NCBI GenBank assembly: GCA_004154925.1
Contig: QJNS01000111.1
Coordinates: 142,693-206,692, forward strand
DNA from: Monosporascus cannonballus
Taxonomy: Eukaryota; Ascomycota; Sordariomycetes; Xylariales
Length of the DNA stretch: 64,000 nt
Direction of reading: 5' to 3'
The notes beneath the pieces were generated by a model. The model was not told where the DNA came from and did no database searches. It worked only from the letters and a program-made list of their open reading frames with translations. Positions 25,131 through 36,839 of the stretch are shown in pieces. Positions within the stretch are counted from its first letter, which is position 1, and each line of letters opens with the position of its first letter. A program made the translations under genes and the position numbers.

Positions 25131-26432
25131 CCTGTCGGTTTCCTGCTATGCAAAAGCAAATACGCAACCCAGAATTCCGAGTAGAATTCCGAGCGGCTTT
25201 GGTTTAGCTCAATATTTCCAGGCACAAGTCCCTTTACCAATTACGAATAAGAATAACTTAATCCGACTGCGGCAGAAAAACTTGGTGCTTTATTTAACCC
25301 CGCAGTGTTCGGTGGGGTAGTGGGGGGAGGCATTCTTATACCGGGGCCATTTTATTATATATGCGCAGGTCTGTTCCCTCTGCCTCTTCCTACTTCACTT
25401 CGAACGTTTTAACAGCCATTGCTTAGCGGTTATTGTAAAATGCTCTTTGACTGAGAAAACCCCTAGAAGTATTGATACGCTGCTTGCATGCCCCAGTGAG
25501 TGAGAACAGTGCATACAACTCCCGGAAAGGGGCAAATATGGGGGACAAGAAAAAGGGGGAGATCGATGATTAGGGGCCCCGGATTCCGCTTTCGCGCGGG
25601 TGGGACCATTGTAGGCGACAGAAAACGCCCAATCCACCTACGGTAGGGTTTAGTGACGCCGAGCGGGAGCCCAGGCGCCTCGGTATTGGGCACCGGTGGT
25701 ATCTTGTACCCTCGCAGGGTACGCGTAGCGGCCTTGTTGGTATGCTTCCGGTTGGCAATGTCTTGCCGGGAAAGTTGGACAGACCCAAACCACACCTCGG
25801 CCCCTTAAACGCTGGGATTCTTCATTCCTATCATTACATGACCAATCGGGATGGCACACTGCACTAGGTACCTCTAAGCCTTTTCGGCGCAACTCCAGGG
25901 TAGCCATTACTCCGTATTGTTGGCAACTTCGTCTGAAAGGTGTATCTGCGAGACGGAAGCATAGCCATATAGAACATCGAATACGGCTGAAGAATGGAAT
26001 GTCCAGATTAGCAACATCTAAGATACGCATATATGGCAGCCTATAGAGAACCAAAGACCTATGGCACCGCATGACGGTATGGTGATATCGTGTATGAGGA
26101 ATCCGAATATGTACGGCGAGTCCATGGCATACGAAAATATTCCTGTTAGGTTACCACCAGGAGGGTCTTTGACTAGGTTCTATTTGATGCATCGCTTAGT
26201 GAGGCGGCCCCCAGTTCGCAAACCACGGGCTTGCCCTGAGAGCGCCAGCGTTCGAAATTAGGTCTAAGTAGGCTCTACAGTATCGAGGCAGTCAGCACAG
26301 TGGTTCGGCCGGGTCGCGGTCTATGTCGGCCTATTTAGTGTCTTCTACCCCCCCCCCCCTCCTCTCTTTCTCGCATGCTATATACGGATCTCGGATATAT
26401 ACTCACGGTCAAAAGCGATAGGTTACATCTGC
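25131..26432. other. Intergenic region JJJ1 / cystathionine gamma-synthase
   Basis: 1.3 kb upstream of JJJ1 and downstream of the next minus-strand gene. A minus-strand stretch at about 25560-25800 is mildly coding-like (IANRKHTNKAATRTLRGYK) but has no gene context I can recognise. A run of 13 C lies at about 26349-26361. Nothing else is evident. Confidence 0.4.
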
Positions 26433-28349
26433 CTAGCTTCCATTGGATACACTCTCGGCAGCCTGTAGCGCCCTTGCGAATACGGACCTGAGACCGTCTT
26501 CCAACCCCACGCTGATTCGCAGCAAGCTCGGATCAACACCGAAGCTCGCGGCCCAATCCAACTCCTGGTAGTGAGCTAGAATCACGTAAGGCGACGTCAA
26601 CGTGAAGTTCGTCCCCAGGCTAGGTCCCTTGGCCGTCTCGAGAGCGTCGTAGAAAGCCATCGCGTGGGCCTTGCTTTTCAGCGTGCACGATAGGAGTCCG
26701 CCGTAGCCTCCATCCGGTGTCCGGCACATCTCGTAGTTGGACCTCGTCTCGTTGTATTTAGGGTAGTAGACCTTGGTTACAAGCGGGTGCGCCATGAGTA
26801 CCTCGCAGATGGCCTCGGCATTGGCATTGACCCTGTCAATCCTCGTCTTGAAGTCGCGGCTGTTCCTCTCCATGAAAATCACGTCTTCCGCCCAATACGT
26901 GTCCTCGAAGACCTCGGGCATCTTGGACTTCAACGATCCGTAGTATCGGCCGTTGGGGTTCAGGACCATACTTCCGCCCATGACATTGGACTCCCCGGAG
27001 AATATCTTGGTAAGACTACTGACCACCACGTCGGCGTAAGGCAGAACATTGACGCTGACGAATGTGCCCACTGTCTCGTCTACGACTACGACAAAGTCGT
27101 ACGTATCGGCCAACTGCCGAATGCGTACCAGGTCCGGACACGTCAGCAGTGGGTTTCCGGGGAACTCGCAAAAGAAGCCGAGAAACTTCTCCCCGTTTTT
27201 AAGACGAGCTTCGAAATCATCAAGTTCTACTGGGGACCCGTGACCATAGAAGACGGCTCCAGGTCCAAACTTCTCCAGGATCTTGAGGGTGTCGACGTAC
27301 GGAAATCCGAATTCAACGCTTTTCCTCGGCTCCCTTGCATGGAGTAGAAGCTGATGGGCGGTGAAAATGGCGTTCATGCCGCATGGGAATAAGTAAATAT
27401 CGTCCTCTTTTAAGTTGGTCATTCCCCGTGCATTGGAATCCATGGTAGGCAGCGCTGCGCTCAGATCGACGTCAGTGGTAAGTACGCCGGCGATACGACG
27501 CCTGATAGCCGATTTTGCATTTTGAACAAGAGATAGATCAAGGTTTCTCCCGTATCGCTCTTCCAAAAACCTCGAACTCTCGAGTGCCTCAGCTACCTTC
27601 TCTGCGTCTCGGTTGCTACTGGCCACGGCATCCAACGTCGCACCCTGGGCTGTCCCGTGTGTCCCGTTCGTGAGGCCATCCATGGACGAAGGGCGCTGGT
27701 ACCTCTTAGGACCACGAAATGGCTTCTGATGCGACGAACGAGGCGATGGTGCTGGCCTTTTGGGGACCAGCAGGCCTTCCTTGAACAAGCCATGGCAAAA
27801 CTCTGCTCGTCGGCTGGAAACGCCGTCGCCAGAGTGCTGCCAGTATTGCTTTGCGATTGGATAAGCGTCCTGCTTGAAAATGACAGCGGAAACCGCGGGC
27901 ATGATGGACCGCAGAACTTCAGGGACATTTTCCGTAAGGTCCAGAGCCAGGGTTACGACATTGAGGTCGGCCTGTGCGGCTTCTGGTGCTTTCTCCCTGA
28001 CGAATTCCAGACAGCGGTGAGCTATCTTTTCCGTGGGGAACAGCATGGCGCTTTGTCCTGGCTGGCCATATTTGGCTGCAATATCATCCGCGAAGGCCTG
28101 GATGCTCTTGTGAATAAAAAACCGAGGGTAGCCGGTGGTCATGCGACAGACAACCCAGTTCTCGCCCTCTTCATACCCTACGTTGGCACGCCATGTAGGC
28201 AATGACACGCTAACAGCCTTTTAACTCCCCTTGGTCAGCATGATCATGAATGCTCTATAGCAAGGAGGAAGCTAGCAGACTGAGGAGCGGTTGTGACTCA
28301 CGTGGACAGTGTTTGGCGGTATAGACTCCCCCAAGTCGATAGACGACAT
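26433..28349 (-). CDS. Cystathionine gamma-synthase (fungal type)
   Basis: Two exons: 28302-28349 and 26433-28217, giving 610 residues. This PLP enzyme joins an activated homoserine ester to cysteine to form cystathionine, the transsulfuration route to methionine (the met-7 / STR2 role). The start MSSIDLGESIPPNTVH joins across the intron to AVSVSLPTWRANVGYEEG, the conserved fungal opening. The C-terminal half has the Cys/Met-metabolism PLP fold, with the Schiff-base lysine in SSLTKIFSGESNVMGG and the end block LLRISVGLEDG. The N-terminal extension of roughly 200 residues is normal for filamentous fungi. The intron ends at AAAAG, not at the closer TTAG; only that choice keeps frame. Confidence 0.92.
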
Positions 28350-29086
28350 CTTGTCTTGTCTTGATAGTCACGTTTATTATTGGTAGCTACAAAGGTTATT
28401 TCGTGACTACATGTTGGTATAGCATCGTCCAATGTCTAGCCGGCTCAATGGTTTTCTCGATATCCTTTCCTTTAACTGGGGTCGGACCAATAAAGAGACG
28501 GGGTAATGCAAGCGCCGCAAACCAGCCGACGCCGCGATCGGAGGCAGAATTTTAGGGTTGCCGATTTCTCGGGCATTAAAACTCACTACCGACCTACTAC
28601 CTGCTAGGCCACGACTATGAAATCAACCATCAGCAATCATGTGGCAATAATAATATAACCAACATGTTTAAGATAGCCAGCTATAGAAAACCAGATAAAT
28701 CCATTTACTGGAGATTTGTAAGCAGTCGGCCCGGGCATTGGACGGACTGAATAGTTGACCAGCCTCTGTCCAGGGGTAATATGTATTGCGCACGACCTGC
28801 TATTCCCTGAACCTTTAGCAGCACATTCGCATTCTCATCCTTCTTGTCGACGTATTGCCAGTGATCGCCCGCGGTCAGCATAGTACTATGCGACCTGGGC
28901 GTCGTAGCTCGATACGTCGCATAACTAAAAGGGACAAGTCGAAGTTTGAAATTGGGGTATCTTAGAATAATATCAATAAAGTCGCCGAGCAAGAAGTCAA
29001 CAAAGCCTCCAGAATCATATCACCCGCTCCTCATATAACTACCGGTTCCCGCTCGGGGCTACTATCGAATAGCCACGCACCAAGCA
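28350..29086. other. Intergenic region upstream of cystathionine gamma-synthase
   Basis: About 740 bp holding the promoter of the gene to its left and the 3' end of the SPX-RING gene. A 58-codon ATG frame on the minus strand (28705-28881, starting MLTAGDHWQYVDKK) is mildly coding-like but has no recognised homology and no splice context; it may be chance or a relic. Confidence 0.4.
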
Positions 29087-30613
29087 TCACATTACGGAAC
29101 AAGGCTTTTCCACGTAGTCTGGGCCGAAGATCTCCCTGTTCCGCTCCAGCTCGTTTGCTCGGACCTTCTCCTTAACTTCGTGGGGAAAGTATTTCCTCAG
29201 GAATGCCGCTCTGTCGCTGTCAAAATGGTCTAGGCCGGCCTCCATAACAACGTCCGCCCGACACAGCGGGCAGTACCTCTCCCCCTTCCTCGCCATCTTG
29301 ACCAGGCACCGGCTGCAGAACACATGCTGGCAGTCAAGTCTCAGGGGCCAGTACGCGACGGTGAAACAGACCGGGCACAGATAGTCGTCCAGCTGTGGCA
29401 CAACCGAGACTAGCTCACTTGACATCTGGGCACATATATCCTTGGCGACGCTCCCGGCAAGTAACCGATCGGAATGCACGACGATCGGGAACGTCTTGGC
29501 TGCACCTAGCGACGTCCTCTTATCGAATTCTGCCAATTTCAGTCAGTATATGCAAACGGAAGAAGGGTTGGACGAGACGGACTCTTGAGTATCTTGGTAA
29601 CTGCCTTGCTGTTGATTTCCTGGAATTTGAGGTTCTGCAGGAGCACTGCATTTATGTTCAGGAACCTACTAAACGCCTGCCGGCTCGCCTCCAGCCTGAA
29701 ACCCTGCAAGATATTTCTTTGAAGGACCTGATCCTGGAACCACTTAAGTTGTTCTAGTGCCTGGCCGCCCGTCCTGGCGCCATGGTCGGTCTCACGGGTC
29801 GAGAAGAACACGCGGGCGTCAAGATATAACTCGAAGATTTCACGCCATTTCTCAAGATCTCGTCTCGACTTGCGCCCTTTCGACGGCGCCGTTATCTTGG
29901 TAACCTCTCGGCCGAGACTTCTGACTTCTCCCTGCAGTTTCTTCTGCTCTTCCTCCTGAAGAGTGTCTAGATTTGATACATCCGTCTGCAATATGTTGAA
30001 AAATTCGCCGTCGAAAACTAATGGCACCTCCACTCGTTGAACCGAAGACGGCCTTGCCGGCTCCGCAGCACTCCCCTGGTCGGGACTCGGGAGCGACTCA
30101 GCAGGAACATAGGAGTTTGCGGTCGTGGGCGGTGAGCCCGTACCTGCGTGGCCGGAATCAGGCAAACTGTCCCTGTCGGCCGGGGCCTTGGAGGCGATCT
30201 TCTCTAGGAATCGTCTTGTAGCCGGGGTTAGGTAAGCGTCAACCGCCACCCCTTCACTCAGGTGGACAAAGACCGTCAGTCTCGGACGGAGATGTCTCGA
30301 ATCCGTGGTGTCCTCATCTAAGTTGTAGCGAAAACCAAGATCCCCAGAGGGCGAGGAGGATGAGTCAGAGGAGTCTTTCTGGCTAGACGCCAGCTGAGCT
30401 AAGACATCTCTGTCGAGGCCGAGCTCGTTGAGTTCCTTGGTGACCTTCTTTATGCATTTCTTCAGCTGGCCGTAGGGAATGGCCGACTCGACCCATCTCT
30501 GAGGAAAGCCTAAAGCGGGTAACTATATCAGTATGTGTTGAGGCGTGGCAAGTATTCACTGGGAACCTACCTTCCCTTTGTAGAGACTTCCTAAACTCCT
30601 GAGCGAATTTCAT
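29087..30613 (-). CDS. SPX-RING ubiquitin ligase (Pqr1-like)
   Basis: Three exons: 30571-30613, 29583-30509 and 29087-29529, giving 470 residues. SPX domains sense inositol pyrophosphates; the fission-yeast SPX-RING ligase Pqr1 limits phosphate uptake. The protein starts MKFAQEFRKSLQREG, the typical SPX first helix (Lys and Tyr/Gln surfaces), and continues FPQRWVESAIPYGQLKKCIK. A central helical part ends near NAVLLQNLKFQEINSKAVTK, the last SPX helices. A C3HC4 RING follows in exon 3 (CPVCFTVAYW, CQHVFCSRCL, CPLC). The second intron has a weak donor (GTCCGT) but a good branch site (CTGAC) and restores the frame exactly between SPX and RING. Confidence 0.92.
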
Positions 30614-31572
30614 TCTCCTTCCATTCAAGATACATGGGAGATGGCTTTTCGAGCGAGAAAGAAGGCTATGGTGACGACGATGAGGTGACCAGACGGGGTA
30701 ACTCGACTAACTAGTACGATATGTAACTGTCACAGGTATTATATACCTAGGTAACTTCCGGGAAGACGCATATGTAGTATGTTAAAATTTGCCTCGCTTA
30801 GTGAGAAATATCGAGTAGTTGAATAGATGTCGTATACGTCCTGTTACCTATCAAGGGGCGCGCGGTCGACCGTATGGTTATAACACACTTAGGGTAGGAT
30901 AGTCGAGGTAGAGTACTGATAAGAGTGAAAAAGGTATCATTAGGAAGTATACTGGGGGTGCGGGAGGCGAAATGAAAAGGCTTTGCTTGTGCTGCTGGGT
31001 ACGAGGTGCGGTCTGGACCTGCGACGGCGCTTAGGACTATTTTTTCCTTAGTGGGAATTTTAGAGATGGGATGGTCTTACTGAGTAAGCCTCGTATCCGG
31101 TCGCGACTCCAAGTATATTATATAAAAGTTTGTGAGCTACGCTTCTTTGCAGAGAACGTGATCGTCGTGGCGATGAACCTTCAACCTGGTGGAAACGGAA
31201 AAAAATGGGAGCATACGAGGTAATAGCCCGAATGCTGTAGCCAAAACTGGTCTGTGATTATCACATGCCCATATATCACAACCCCACCGAAGATGGAAAG
31301 TGATCACGCGAGCACCTGGTGGAAGTACGTAGCGTGAACGAACCGGTTTCGCCCTTATATAATCTCTCGACTAACCAGATCTACTCGGATCTGATCCAAG
31401 CTCAAGCCCCTGCATCTGCATGTCCACGTGCGCGGCTTCGATCGGCATACTGTCGTTAGGCCGTATCGTACGAAGTTCTCACCATTTGCAAGAAAGTGCG
31501 AGGTGAAGCTGGCGGGACCCCAGGGACTGGCAACATGTAAGACCAGTCCGAACATGTAGTTTTAGTTGTATA
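30614..31572. other. Intergenic region upstream of the SPX-RING gene
   Basis: About 960 bp with normal base composition and no coding frame of note. It contains one TACCTAGGTA palindrome (30744-30753). It ends at the TA dinucleotide that flanks the transposon-like element. Confidence 0.45.
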
Positions 31573-32009
31573 CAAACTCGCAGGGGTATTTTCAGTTAGT
31601 TACCTCCACTGCCATAAGATTTCCTAGAAAGCTATTATGTATCCTCATATACATTTTATATGCAACAATACCTCCAGCAGATCCACTTCTGTTTCCCACC
31701 ACTCCTGTCCTCTTGTGACAACGCCAACGTAACTAAGAACTCTTAAGGAACGGCGTACCAAGGCTCAAATATCGCCATATACAGTTGTTCTGTTAATAAC
31801 TGCGTTTATAAATTATTTTAAATAAGACTTTATCCAAGCCTATACGTTCTCATGAAATAGTAAGGTGGTGAAGTTTACGATAATCGTTTGTTGTTGTGTA
31901 GCCCTGATGTTATTTCTGTCCGATATAGGGGACATCAGTTGTGTTATTGTATTCAGTTAAGTTATAGGTGCTCTCGCACGCGTACAACTCTAAGTAGCTT
32001 AGGAATTAC

Positions 32010-32215
32010 CTCATTAGAATCAGGCCCTATTTTGGAGGTTGCGGCTGCGCCTACGGCGCAGCTGTGGCTAAGTAACTTTTAGTACCACGCTAACCAAATT
32101 TGGAAACCCCACAAAAATAACAAATCCTTTAAAATAGAGCCTAATAACAAGTTATAATTTTTTAATTCCGTTTAATACGTTTCCATATAAATTTTTCAAA
32201 AGTTATTTTAAAAAT
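32010..32215 (+). repeat. Dispersed repeat segment with GC hairpin, second copy
   Basis: Inverted counterpart of about 1385-1640. The GC-rich core forms a hairpin from GCTGCGCC (near 32045) and GGCGCAGC (near 32056). Downstream it turns AT-rich with the shared CCCACAAAAATAACAAA and TTCCGTTTAATACGTTT blocks. Confidence 0.75.
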
Positions 32216-32444
32216 TTACAAATAAAATAATAATAAAATATAATAGAAAAATAACAAAAATTAATATTATATAAAGCTTTAAAAAAGTTTTTAAACCGTA
32301 TATATAATTTTTAAATCTGGGTTAAATTAATAAAGATATTAAAAAAAATTTGAATTAGTATATATTTTCTAACCGGAACGCCCTTACGGCCGTAATAACG
32401 CGCCTATCGTATATAATATTTTATTATGGGCCTTTTAAATGTAA

Positions 32445-32620
32445 TTCAATATGGGAAAAATCCGTTTAGCTATATTTTTGTCCGTATAGGTTATGGTTAT
32501 TACGTCGTAATCATAAAGGCGTCCCGGATTTGGCTGCCCCTAACTTTTTTATGGCTGCAACGTAATAACGATAATCCGTACGGGCAAAAAAATTATTAGA
32601 CGGGTTTTTCCCATATTGAA
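32445..32620. repeat. Foldback (MITE-like) inverted repeat, 61-bp arms
   Basis: The arms 32445-32505 and 32560-32620 are inverted copies starting TTCAATATGGGAAAAA. They differ at about ten positions, nearly all C/T or G/A, and enclose a 54-bp GC-richer centre. Weaker inverted similarity continues outward (TTATTATGGGCC against GGCGCATAATAA). A third arm copy lies at 32888-32949 (ACGTAATAATAATAACTCGT). The transitions fit RIP. Confidence 0.8.
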
Positions 32621-33385
32621 TATATTAGAGAAACCTGGCGCATAATAATACGACCGGTAATTATATTATTGCAATTATAAAAGTATTACGGTCGTCTATT
32701 TTCTAAATCTAAACTTAGCCGTATCAGTTTTAATTTTAACCTAAAAAAATTAAAAAAACTTCCTATATATATATTAACTTATATTCGATAAATATATTAA
32801 GTATTAGATTTATCGAACTTAAATTAATTATATTATAATTATAAAAACGTTCCGAATTTAATTACTTTTAATCTTTTTATAATTATAACGTAATAATAAT
32901 AACTCGTACGGGCAAAAATATAATTAAACGGGCTTTTTTATATTAAATTACCTTTGGACGGCTTATAACAAAATAATATACGCAATATTTGCACTTTCGC
33001 AGCTATAAAAACGTTACGATTAATAAATTTTTTAAATTTTAAATTAATTATATTAACCTTAATTTTTATCGAAACAATTTGAAAAAATTCCTATATACGT
33101 AAAAACTTTTATTTAACGTATATTAAAAAAATAGAAATTATTCATTTTAAATTAATTGCAAAAATTAAAAAAATCGGTTATTTTATAAAAAAAAGTATAG
33201 AACGAAAACGTTTTTGCGCAATTCCAACTTAGGCTTCGTTGGTTTGTTACGGGGATACGTTATTTGATTGGTTAATTTTAGCGCCTTGGCGTAGTACATA
33301 AAAATATATCCAAAATAAAAACGAGCCAGCAGAGATCTGAGCTAGCTGAGGTAACTTAGGAAGCTTTATCGTATAGTGTGTAGTA

Positions 33386-34020
33386 CAGAGATCACTGCGA
33401 CAAAACCCAAATTTTTAATAGAGCTACCCCACTGTATGTATATTACATTTACTAAATGCAATTGGGCCATTAATTCACGATGTATATAAATAAACATATA
33501 ATTATTTAAATAATTTAATTTTCAAAAAATAATAAAATTTATTTTATATATTAAAATCTTATATTAAATTAATTTTTATTTAAATTGACAATTAATTAAA
33601 TTAAAAATTAGTATACATTAATTAAGTTAATTAGGTTGAATCAGTTAAGAAAACCAGTTCATATCGGCGATAAGATCGGCAATAAGATCAGATTGGAGAC
33701 TAGAGTTTCCAAGGTTCTAAGACAATCCTAGGTTTCATACGCGTCATACAAATTAACAAAGATTTAAGAGATAGATCTATACGTATGCGTTTCTAAGCTT
33801 CTAAGCTTTAAGAACAAAGTTAACGATAAGTTCAGGTCGATAATAAGGTCAGTTAGATCAGTTAGGTCAGTTAGTCAATTAAATCTACTCGATTATCTTG
33901 TTTAACGCATATTTATACTTAAGAAAACTTCGAATTTTGCTTAATTTATTAAAATTTCGGTTAAATGTACCCGGGCGTGTATCTATTCATGATTTTTGGG
34001 TTTTGTCGCAGTAATCCCTG
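33386..34020. mobile_element. Short non-autonomous TIR element (635 bp)
   Basis: The left end CAGAGATCACTGCGACAAAA (33386) and the right end, which inverts to CAGGGATTACTGCGACAAAA (34020), are imperfect inverted repeats of about 28 bp. They enclose an AT-rich, non-coding interior with short tandem GGTCAGTTA-type repeats (about 33835-33885). It is nested inside the right end of the larger TIR element. A target duplication is not clear. Confidence 0.7.
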
Positions 34021-34419
34021 TGGCACTCCGTAATCGTAACCGTATTTAGAAATAGTGGACGAGTGGAGGTAACTAACTGAAAATACCCCTGCGAGTTGTA
34101 TTTGTTATCCTTATAGCTTTACGTTACAATTAGGTGTCTTTAATATCTTGTTATCTTTCACCCCAACTCGTAGTCGGATTATTGTTATACTACGTATGCT
34201 CCTAATGTCGTGTATAAAACGCTCCGGCCTAGTTGTGCAGCTGTGATGACTTCACTTGCCTTAGGCTCCTAGCCTAGGTAGCTTTATCTTGAACTGTCAT
34301 CCACTGTATCGCAACAAGGGAGCCATCTGCAGACAGACTGTTTTCACCTGTTCTCTATTCTTGCATTAGTCTAAGGCCCGACTCTTCAGCTACTCGGTTG
34401 GAATCGTCTCGAGATAGCG

Positions 34420-35724
34420 ATGAGACTTGAGAACGTCATCCTGGCGTCGAGAAGGTCAACAACAGCTTGGGACATTACGGTCGAAGATGGGCTCGTTCGC
34501 ACGATCCACGCATCGCAGCCGGCAGCCGACCACATCAAGAGTAATAATGCACCAAGTCTTTTGCTGCCGACCCTCTGTCATCCCCACGTCCACCTGGACA
34601 AGGCTTATATCTTGACTGGTAACCATGCTCCATGCTCGCCGGTGCAGCCTCGTTATTCTGACCTAGCGCCGCGGACGGGCTCTCTCGGGGAGGCATTGAC
34701 CAATACCTCCAAGGCCAAAGAGCGCTACACAGAACAGGACTTGTACCTCCGAGGATCCCAACTGCTTGCCACTAGCTACGGCCAGGGTGTCACCTCGCTC
34801 CGCGCTTTCGTCGAGCTGGACCATGTCGCTGGGAATCTGCCGTTGGTTACGGCCATGCGCCTGAAAAAGGACTTCTCCCATCTCATGCAGGTCCAGATTT
34901 GTGCCTTTGCCCAGGATCCTTTATTCTCCACGGCCTATGGAGAAACCAATAGGTCTATAATTACAGCAGCTCTGAAGGATTACGCCCAGTCCGTCGATGT
35001 TCTTGGCGCTACCCCCTATGTTGAGCAATCTACAGAAGCTTCGCAACAGAACATTGAATAAACCATAACCACGGCTTTAGAGTATGGTCTTCATCTAGAT
35101 TTCCACTTAGATTATAACCTTACTTCCCCCCTCTGTCTCTAGACCGTTGACCTATTCGGTCTTAGAGTTCCTGCAGAAGTGCAAATGGACCGATGTAGCG
35201 AACAGGTCGAAAACTATCGTGTTGGGCCACTGTTCACAGCTCAGCGTCCTGTCTGATTCCGACTTTAAGAGGCTTGCCGACTAGTGACCTTTTCATGATG
35301 GGCCGCCCCAATGCCGACGTATCACATAGCCGGCCAAGGGGTACTCCGCAGGTTCTCTCCATGATCAACGATCTCGGCCTATCTGCTTGTATCGGCGTAA
35401 ACAATGTCGGCAACGCCTTTACGCCGTACGGGACAGGTGACCCCTTACAGCTTGCTTCGTGGGCCGTCGGCATCTACCAGGCGGGGACCGTGGACGATGC
35501 GCACATCCTGTATGAGTGTGTTAGCGGGCGTGCAAGAGAAGCCATCAGCCTGGATTCGGGATGCTGCATCGGGAGGCATATCCGAAGGTCAAATTTGGGG
35601 ACCGAAACTACGCGTTCCGAATCCGCCGGCTTTGGAGTTACCATCAGTTGCCGGCGGCCCTCCGCTGAGAGTCGAGGCGCGGCCGAGACTTAGCCTCGAG
35701 GACGTCGTATGGGACCCCCCCTGA
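34420..35724 (+). pseudogene. Broken amidohydrolase (cytosine-deaminase-like) gene
   Basis: The first 213 codons are open and start MRLENVILASRRSTTAWD. The metal-binding block HPHVHLDKAYIL marks the amidohydrolase superfamily. At 35059 an in-frame TAA stops the protein, but family-like sequence goes on past it: TTALEYGLHLDFHLDYN, then in another frame LEFLQKCKWTDVANRSKTIV and LGHCSQLSVLSDSDFKRLAD, a stop, then in a further frame LPTSDLFMMGRPNADVSHSR, INDLGLSACIGVNNVGNAFT and DPLQLASWAVGIYQAG. The C-terminal VVWDPP lies in yet another frame and ends at 35724. At least one nonsense change, several frameshifts and a probable deletion near 35275 make it non-functional. It lies 320 bp from the transposon island. 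Confidence 0.88.
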
Positions 35725-35809
35725 AGTAAGCTTGAGGTCGGTGGTCTATTGAATCCAGGGGCCGAGTTCTTATACCTCCGTGCATGCAGACGGTTTGACT
35801 CTAGAGCTG

Positions 35810-35934
35810 TTTTTTTTTTCTTTTCTTTTTTTTTTTTTTTTTCTTTTTTTTTCTTTTTTTTTCTTTTTCTTTCTCTTTCTCTTTCTCTTTCCTTTCTTTT
35901 TCTTTTTTTCTTTTTTTCTTCTTTTTTTTTTTTT
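35810..35934 (+). repeat. Uninterrupted 125-nt pyrimidine tract
   Basis: Only T and C on the plus strand, mainly T runs broken by single C and CTTTCT units. It sits 85 bp past the end of the amidohydrolase relic. The large frame that crosses it is an artefact of low complexity. Confidence 0.95.
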
Positions 35935-36839
35935 GCAAAAAAATATCTTCGTAGCAGTAGCACTCCAACACGTTCGTTTCCCACCAAATACATTATACCT
36001 GATTCTGGGCCCCTGAACTCTACTCCTCCTCCAAACCCCCCGCGGAGGGGCGATATCGCGATAATAAATGCGAAATGCCTCCCGACACCGGCGGAACCCA
36101 TACCCCGTGGACATGCATATCGCCCGGGGACCGTCCTGGTTCGAACTATCCCTCTAACAACAAGACAGGATGCTGCTGTAGAACGGTGTTCGAAACGAGG
36201 AATGCAACGTAGCGGCCCAAGCGACGGTGGGAGGGGGAAAACAAAATGCGCCGCTGGACACAGGCTGCTAGAAGAACAACCCCAGCAGAGGCCAACCGGA
36301 AAGTCGCCCGATGGTTCCGTTGCGGCGCGTTCCCATCGGTGCTCTACGGCCTCGCGAAGGTTGCTCCAGGCTGTGAATACGAGACACAACAAGCAGCCCT
36401 GCTCTCAGAGCGAGCAGAGGCGTTACCTACTTATCTACCCACATAGCCATTATGGCCGGATCCTCGAGTTTCGCACGATACTCGAGCAGTGACGAATCGC
36501 TCTTATATACTTTTAAATACAACACCATGATCCCTCGTGTCGAAGACAATCGTGAGATAAAGCGGGTGGTCAAGGCCGGGAGAAGGAAGACAAGGGGTCG
36601 GAAACCGAGGAGCCGCGATTTAACCAGAGCCCCGGCACGCAACGTATGATGGACAACGACACCGCTTGGACGTAGCACTGCGGCGGGGACAAAAACAGAA
36701 TGACGGGTCCTCTGGAGGCTGGTCACGTTTATAGTCATGCTGTATTAATGTACATCCCATTTACACCGATGCTTGCCTCCCCACGTTACTCTGATCGCCT
36801 ACATTTTGTCCTGGGGTAGTAGGTAACCATGAGACAAGA
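35935..36839. other. Region between pyrimidine tract and LPD1
   Basis: About 900 bp with no recognisable gene; it includes the 3' region of LPD1. Confidence 0.4.

Larger units (their letters stand above)
31573..34098. mobile_element. TIR DNA transposon with TA target duplication (degraded)
   Basis: Exact inverted repeats of 35 bp, beginning ACTCGCAGGGGTATTTTC, sit at 31576-31610 and 34062-34096, and TA flanks both ends (31571-31572 and 34099-34100). This is the signature of a Tc1/mariner-superfamily (pogo/Fot1-like) insertion of about 2.5 kb. The perfect TIRs contrast with the interior (about 32100-33980), which is extremely AT-rich and unreadable. The interior holds at least two nested smaller repeats. 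No transposase remains. The superfamily assignment rests only on TIR and TA. Confidence 0.8.

Noticed and set aside
32040..32075. GC hairpin followed by CTAA, resembling a Helitron 3' end
   Set aside because: Similarity between the two copies continues on both sides of the hairpin, so it is not a terminus of the Helitron type, and no 5' TC end or Rep/helicase was seen.
35749..36492. 247-codon plus-strand frame and 267-codon minus-strand frame
   Set aside because: Both are kept open by the 125-nt pyrimidine tract and have no protein-like flanks.
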